64,000 bases of DNA. Origin: Pseudisothecium myosuroides. Lineage: Eukaryota; Streptophyta; Bryopsida; Hypnales; Lembophyllaceae. The translations under genes and the position numbers were made by a program. The stretch is from contig OX637288.1 of the NCBI GenBank assembly GCA_951799445.1, positions 12,774,501 to 12,838,500 on the forward strand, read 5' to 3'. Positions 59,506-64,000 of this stretch are shown here, piece after piece; within the stretch, counting starts at the first letter, position 1; every line of letters starts with the position of its first letter. The notes under the pieces are model-generated. The model worked only from the letters and a program-made list of their open reading frames with translations. It did not search any database and was not told the origin of the DNA.

Positions 59506-62209
59506 TTACCCCCTGAAGGCTAAAGGGTATTTAGAAGAGGAAAAAATCCAAAACTGCCAATTTTTTATGCATTGTCCAAAATAAAAAAGTAATTTTTGTT
59601 TTTAATTACAACCATCAAAAATTGTATTAAATAATTAAGGCAATGAATTGAAAAAAATGCATTCCATTTGATCATGTGGATTGAAAGATCATAAAGTTTG
59701 AAGTAAATTTTTTTTTTTCATTCCTACAAACTAGGGTCAAGGGACTTGGAGCCTTCTTGGAGTCAAATTTTTAGTCTACGCAAAAATGAAGATTTTGACT
59801 ACTTATAAGTGTATGATGTTAGGTTTACTCAAAATGAAATTCAAAAGCAAATATGGAGCCTAGATTACTTTAATTCAACCTGCAATGCAAGGAGGTTAAG
59901 TACATTGGCAATATACAAATCATTTTTTTGAGGATTTCTTGTGCAATGAGGGAATTTTTTAATTTAAAATACAAATGGTAAAAAATTAGAGATAAACATT
60001 TGGAATATATGGGGAAAATTTCAAAAACTTTGACTGTACATATTGCAAGATAATAGAGCTTGAGATTAGAAGAAAATGTTTTTTCTCAAAACCACCCCAA
60101 CATAGCTAACAAAATTTGACTCTTCCTAGAATGTGATGTGAGAACTAAATTTATTTTTTGAAAATTGTATGTCATATTTTATTAGTTATATAAATGCCAA
60201 ATATCAATAGTTGATGAGAGTTTCTGCTAAAGATGCTCCAAAGATGTCCAAATTCACCAAGTTGACAAAAAAGTTTAGGGCAAGATAAAATTAGATTCCC
60301 ACTATGGGGATACAATTTTACATCTTGTGTCAAAATTTTGTGAACATCTGACCAAAATTAACTTCATAGGATAATGTGTGTATAGGCAGTTACTACCTCT
60401 TTTGAGGTGATAGTGATAGTGTAAAACCATGCACAAATGCAATAGTAGGGTAGTCGAAGAATAATTTTTGTACATGTCGCACATCATAAATTCATAATTG
60501 GTCGGAAATGATTTTCATTTCCTTATATTGCATCTCACGTATAACACAAGACACGAGAAGTGTTTCAATGGTCATTATTACATTAAAATACTATTGAGCA
60601 ATCTCCTGCAACTTGTAGCCTAAACGAGAATGACAGCTCCTTGCAAATGAAAGAACCTCAACTCAAATTTAATGCTCAAAACTTCATCGCATTTAGTGCT
60701 CTCCAATCTTCTGAAGCCTTTTTGAGTCCGATTGTGGAGAAGTCCGCAAAATTGTCATTCATAAAACCTCTTTGCAAATAAAAGGAAAAATCCAATCTTC
60801 AAAACATAAGGCCAAATCCCATCTTCAAACAAAAGGAAAGCTTTTAATAAAGCAACAAATTCAAAACAATAGATTGTAGTTAATATCCATATGTGTCTAT
60901 TGGTCGTTGAGGCAAATCCTTAAATAAAACTTGAATATTTTAGAATTGAATTTCATTGCTTTGTTCAAGTTCATTGCAATAAGGAGAGCACATTTGCCAC
61001 AATTAAGTTCAGTGGACTCCGTTGGCCCAACATTTAGAAACCGAAATTCCACAAAGCCACAATCAAACTCTAGCCAGTTGTGCCCAATTTTTGATCACAA
61101 GCACCAGTAGCTAAAAAAAATTCTTAAAAGATAAAGAATTGAAAGAAATAATGCATCTATGTCTCTAAGTCATTCATGCTTCAATCCAATTTTTTTTAAT
61201 TCAATTGTTGTATAATTTTTTTAATAAACTATTCACAATAAAAAGAAGTTTTAGCCTCGTCGTAGCTACTTGGAACTGACAGAAATCCAAATTGAAAAAG
61301 ATTGAAGAAGAAAGATGAAACCTTGATAGGAAAAATTAAGCCAATGAATCTCGTTCATGGAAAGCACTTGCTTGCGCTCCTGGATGTATCCATCTGCAAT
61401 GCCTTCAATCTTCAATGACAATGCCACAACCAATGTCACAATCCTTTCCTGCCCATCATTATCAAATTTTGGAGTAGCAGATAGCAACATGATGGAATTG
61501 AATACACTGACTAGGCCGCAAGATTGCAAGATTATATCACTAGAGACCCCATTCATAAGTTTCTTGAAAATTTCTTTGTTTTGGTTGCTTTTGAACTTTA
61601 TTAAGACTTATGAAATTCAAAAGATCTCCTGAGTGACCTTATTGCACAATCTCCTCAAATCACAAGCGCAAAAATTTCTTGTCTATATACATCATCCTAT
61701 ATATTCACATGGAATCTCTCCGAATTCTTCGAAACACTCAAGCAATTGCATCAATTCACTATGAGGCGCAAGGATATACATGTGCGCGTGTCTGTTATTC
61801 CATTTGTACTGATGGTTTTTTCTTCAAGTCCAATCACACGGCACCACGGGCATTGTTTTTTTTAATTGCACGGTTGCTGATTTTGCAAAAAGGAGGTTAT
61901 TGGTTTTCTTTTTGAATCTCACGGCCTTTGATTTTTCAAAGGAAGGGGTGTTATTGTTTTCTTTTCAAATCTCACGGTTCTTGATTTATCAAAGGGGGGA
62001 TTTTTGGGGCAAAGGGTGGTCTTCCTTCTTTTTACTTCATAGATAATTTTTTTAATTTGCATTGCATGATAGCGAAGGGTGGTATTTTTTTTTTATAATC
62101 TTAATTGCATGGTTGCAGATTTTTCACTTGAGGAGACGGGTTCAAGGCGGAGTTGCTTGTCTCTTTTCAGGAGATATTGTTCAATGGACAATTGGCCTTT
62201 AGAGGTTAA
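59506..62209. mobile_element. Possible third TTAA/CCCC element, diverged
   Basis: Left TTACCCCCTGAAGGCTAA and reversed right TTAACCTCTAAAGGCCAA agree at most positions. The first 100 bases (AAAACTGCCAATTTTTTATG) resemble parts of the 10912 and 36544 elements (AAACTGCCATTTTT). The ends are imperfect, so this is a tentative old member of the same group. Confidence 0.35.
61324..61556 (-). pseudogene. Exon-like fragment of unknown protein
   Basis: Minus-strand frame MNGVSSDIILQSCGLVSVFN, then LLSATPKFDNDGQERIVTLV and GIADGYIQERKQVLSMNEIH, with amino-acid composition and codon use of a real protein. It ends where the frame becomes low complexity (about 61324). No start, stop or family known to me; probably a captured or relic exon inside the CACTA element. 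Confidence 0.3.
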
Positions 62210-63494
62210 AAATTGCCACTTGGTCAATAGCACTTGAATTTAATTGATTGTTTTTAGTTTCATGGTGTATACACTTTACACATATGTAATAGAGGGAAGG
62301 AAAAATTTGTGAAGAAGGATGGAGGCGGGAAAAAATTGGGCACTTAAATTTTATTTGTAAGATAATCCCACTTAAAAAACCATAGGAAAGAATTTACAAA
62401 AACCATAAGGTATTAAAAATATGCCTCTTATAACTTTTTATATAAAAATATGATCATCTTAAATGCAATAATTAAGGTAAATAGCCCCACATCAAATACC
62501 CTCTTAACTAAGGTGTATACCTTAATTTACAAAGAGTGATCTCCCTAGATTTTTGGTTGATTGAGGCCAAAACTCTAAACTTTCAAATTCAAATTGAGAA
62601 ATTCAAAAAAATTGTTAGCTCAAGTTGTAGGCCATTGCATGCAGCCTATTCTAAAACAGTAAAAATCTTTATAATGGAATATTTTTAGCAAAAAATATAG
62701 ATGGATGAAGTTTTGTCTCTAATTTATTCTTCAGGATTTCATCCAACATTTTTTTCTAGCCTATAAGGGTATAAATGAATTCATGAGAGCCGATGGCAAT
62801 GGTGAAAAGGTTCCTTTTGGAAACCTTTTTGAAATGTTAATGGAATATTCTACTCAAAGACTTTAGCAATTTCATGAAAATTAGATGTAAAAATTATTCA
62901 AAGTTGTCAACAATGAAAAATTATTCAAATTTGTCAACAATGAAAAATTCTATTCAATATTGTACTTGCACAACACACCAACCATTAAATCTACTTATGC
63001 ACAAATTCAATAGGTGATTATGTTCTGTGTTTGTTAAATAGTGAACCCTCTATATAATTAAAAAATTCAAGAATTTGTATATTTGAACCACTACATTTGA
63101 AGAAAGACTCTTTCACCAAATGTATATGTCAACCTCAAAAAAAATAAAAAATAAAAAAACAAAACATCTTTAACATGTATGCATTTTGAGACCTTTTCCC
63201 CCGTCCCTTCTAATATGGTGGTTGAGAATGACCCATCAATTGTCTCCTATTGTTATTAGCTTCATTTTTCTCTACTTCCTTTGTAAATTCTACAAAAAAA
63301 TTGATTAATTAGTTATAGAAAAAACATGTGCCACCTAAAGATATTTGACGCCAATTGTATAATGGATACAACATCCAAAAAAACAAAAAAAATTTAACAC
63401 GTATTTAATCAACTCACACTTACACCCAAAGGAATACAAGAGGGCCTTCTTAGATTGCCCACCTTTTGCTTGTGCCACCTAAAAAGAAAAAAAA
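62210..63494. other. CACTA interior, AT-rich, nothing recognised
   Basis: A short direct repeat AAAAATTATTCAAATTTGTC / CAACAATGAAAAATT occurs near 62890-62950. Otherwise non-coding. Confidence 0.4.
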
Positions 63495-63885
63495 TTACTA
63501 CCAAAAAAATGTGACTACAAAATACACTAACAATAAAATATGACTACAAAATATGACTGAGGCAAAAACACGACTGCCCGCCCAAATTTCCCTTTGGCTA
63601 CCCCTTTAAAAAAAATTCACTACCATGGAGATATGACTGCAAAATATGACTCACCCAAAAATATGACTAGCAAATATGACTTGCCATTCCCCAAACATGT
63701 TCCCTATGAAGTACTTTGGCGTTCCCAATGGGCGTACACTATACGCTCATGAAGTACAATGGCAAAATATGACTGGCAGTCATATTTGCAGTCATTACTT
63801 TTCCCAAGGTTTTGGCCTCCAATAATATGACTGCGTGTAGTTGCCAGTCATCCCCAGTCATATTTTTGCAGTCATAAAACACTCA
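63495..63885. repeat. TATGACT subterminal array, right
   Basis: Repeats of AATATGACTG / ATATGACTCAC and AGTCATATTT lead up to the right terminus, mirroring the left array but shorter and less regular. Confidence 0.8.
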
Positions 63886-63898
63886 TTTTCTTGTAGTG

Positions 63899-64000
63899 CT
63901 TGGAAGATTTGTATATGTCCTATTGTTTCAAGCTTGAGAAGCTACCAAATTCATTTGGTGGCCTCCAAAATTTGAGAAACTTGAATCTCAACGGAAGTAG
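63899..64000 (+). pseudogene. TNL LRR fragment, right part
   Basis: Resumes the frame broken at 55908: LEDLYMSYCFKLEKLPNSFG, then GLQNLRNLNLNGS, running off the window end. Joining across the CACTA element with one CTT kept gives an uninterrupted LRR frame. Confidence 0.85.

Larger units (their letters stand above)
55909..63898. mobile_element. 7,990-bp non-autonomous CACTA element
   Basis: The left end CACTACAAGAAAATGAGTGT and the reversed right end are identical over 25 bp, including TTTTAT. Flanks are ATT (55906-55908) and CTT (63899-63901); the uninterrupted LRR sequence predicts CTT, so this is a 3-bp duplication with one later change. It contains palindromic subterminal arrays, a 24-bp minisatellite, and one possible TTAA-type insertion, but no tnp2 or TNP1 gene. 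It would need a transposase from another element. Confidence 0.92.

Noticed and set aside
1..64000. CRISPR arrays, bacterial operons, rRNA or tRNA genes
   Set aside because: Repeats present are tandem without unique spacers, genes are spliced and eukaryotic, and no rRNA or tRNA signature was noticed on reading either strand.

Overview
The window is nuclear DNA of a land plant. It is AT-rich and has spliced genes with short GT-AG introns, a TIR-NB-ARC-LRR (TNL) resistance gene, and plant-type CACTA and Mutator-like transposons. TNL genes, introns of about 100-280 bp and the style of the repeats suggest a bryophyte, fern or other non-flowering lineage. The species cannot be fixed from the sequence alone.

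Layout. (1) 254-5984 (+) is a four-exon TNL gene with 46 highly homogenised LRRs. Its LRR array continues to about 7660 as decayed, frameshifted and locally duplicated sequence. (2) 7.7-16 kb is gene-poor: a perfect hairpin, three foldback elements, decayed exons of a Ufm1-specific protease (UFSP) gene, a TTAA/CCCC-ended element in the UFSP intron, and minisatellites. (3) 16.0-23.3 kb (-) holds a broken Mutator-like transposase with a C-terminal SWIM zinc finger; its two coding parts are separated by 5.3 kb of repeats. (4) 23.88-24.24 kb and 44.10-44.20 kb are two halves of a second TNL NB-ARC domain. A 19,862-bp CACTA element sits between them, flanked by the 3-bp duplication GAA, and removing it restores the host frame. 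The element carries a tnp2-type transposase gene (-), a TNP1-like gene (+) transcribed away from it, a captured PHD-finger fragment, and a stack of smaller nested elements between the two genes. (5) 44.2-55.7 kb: one end of another CACTA element, a coiled-coil gag-like gene (-) with one stop, a large relic of a transposase-like gene of a family I do not recognise (+), a 139-bp satellite, and a small unknown ORF. (6) 55.7 kb to the end: an LRR fragment split by a 7,990-bp non-autonomous CACTA element with striking palindromic subterminal repeats.

How it fits together. The only plausible host gene is the first TNL. The rest reads as a graveyard of duplicated TNL sequence serving as a target for CACTA elements, which were themselves targets for smaller elements. 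The order of insertion can be read at several levels.
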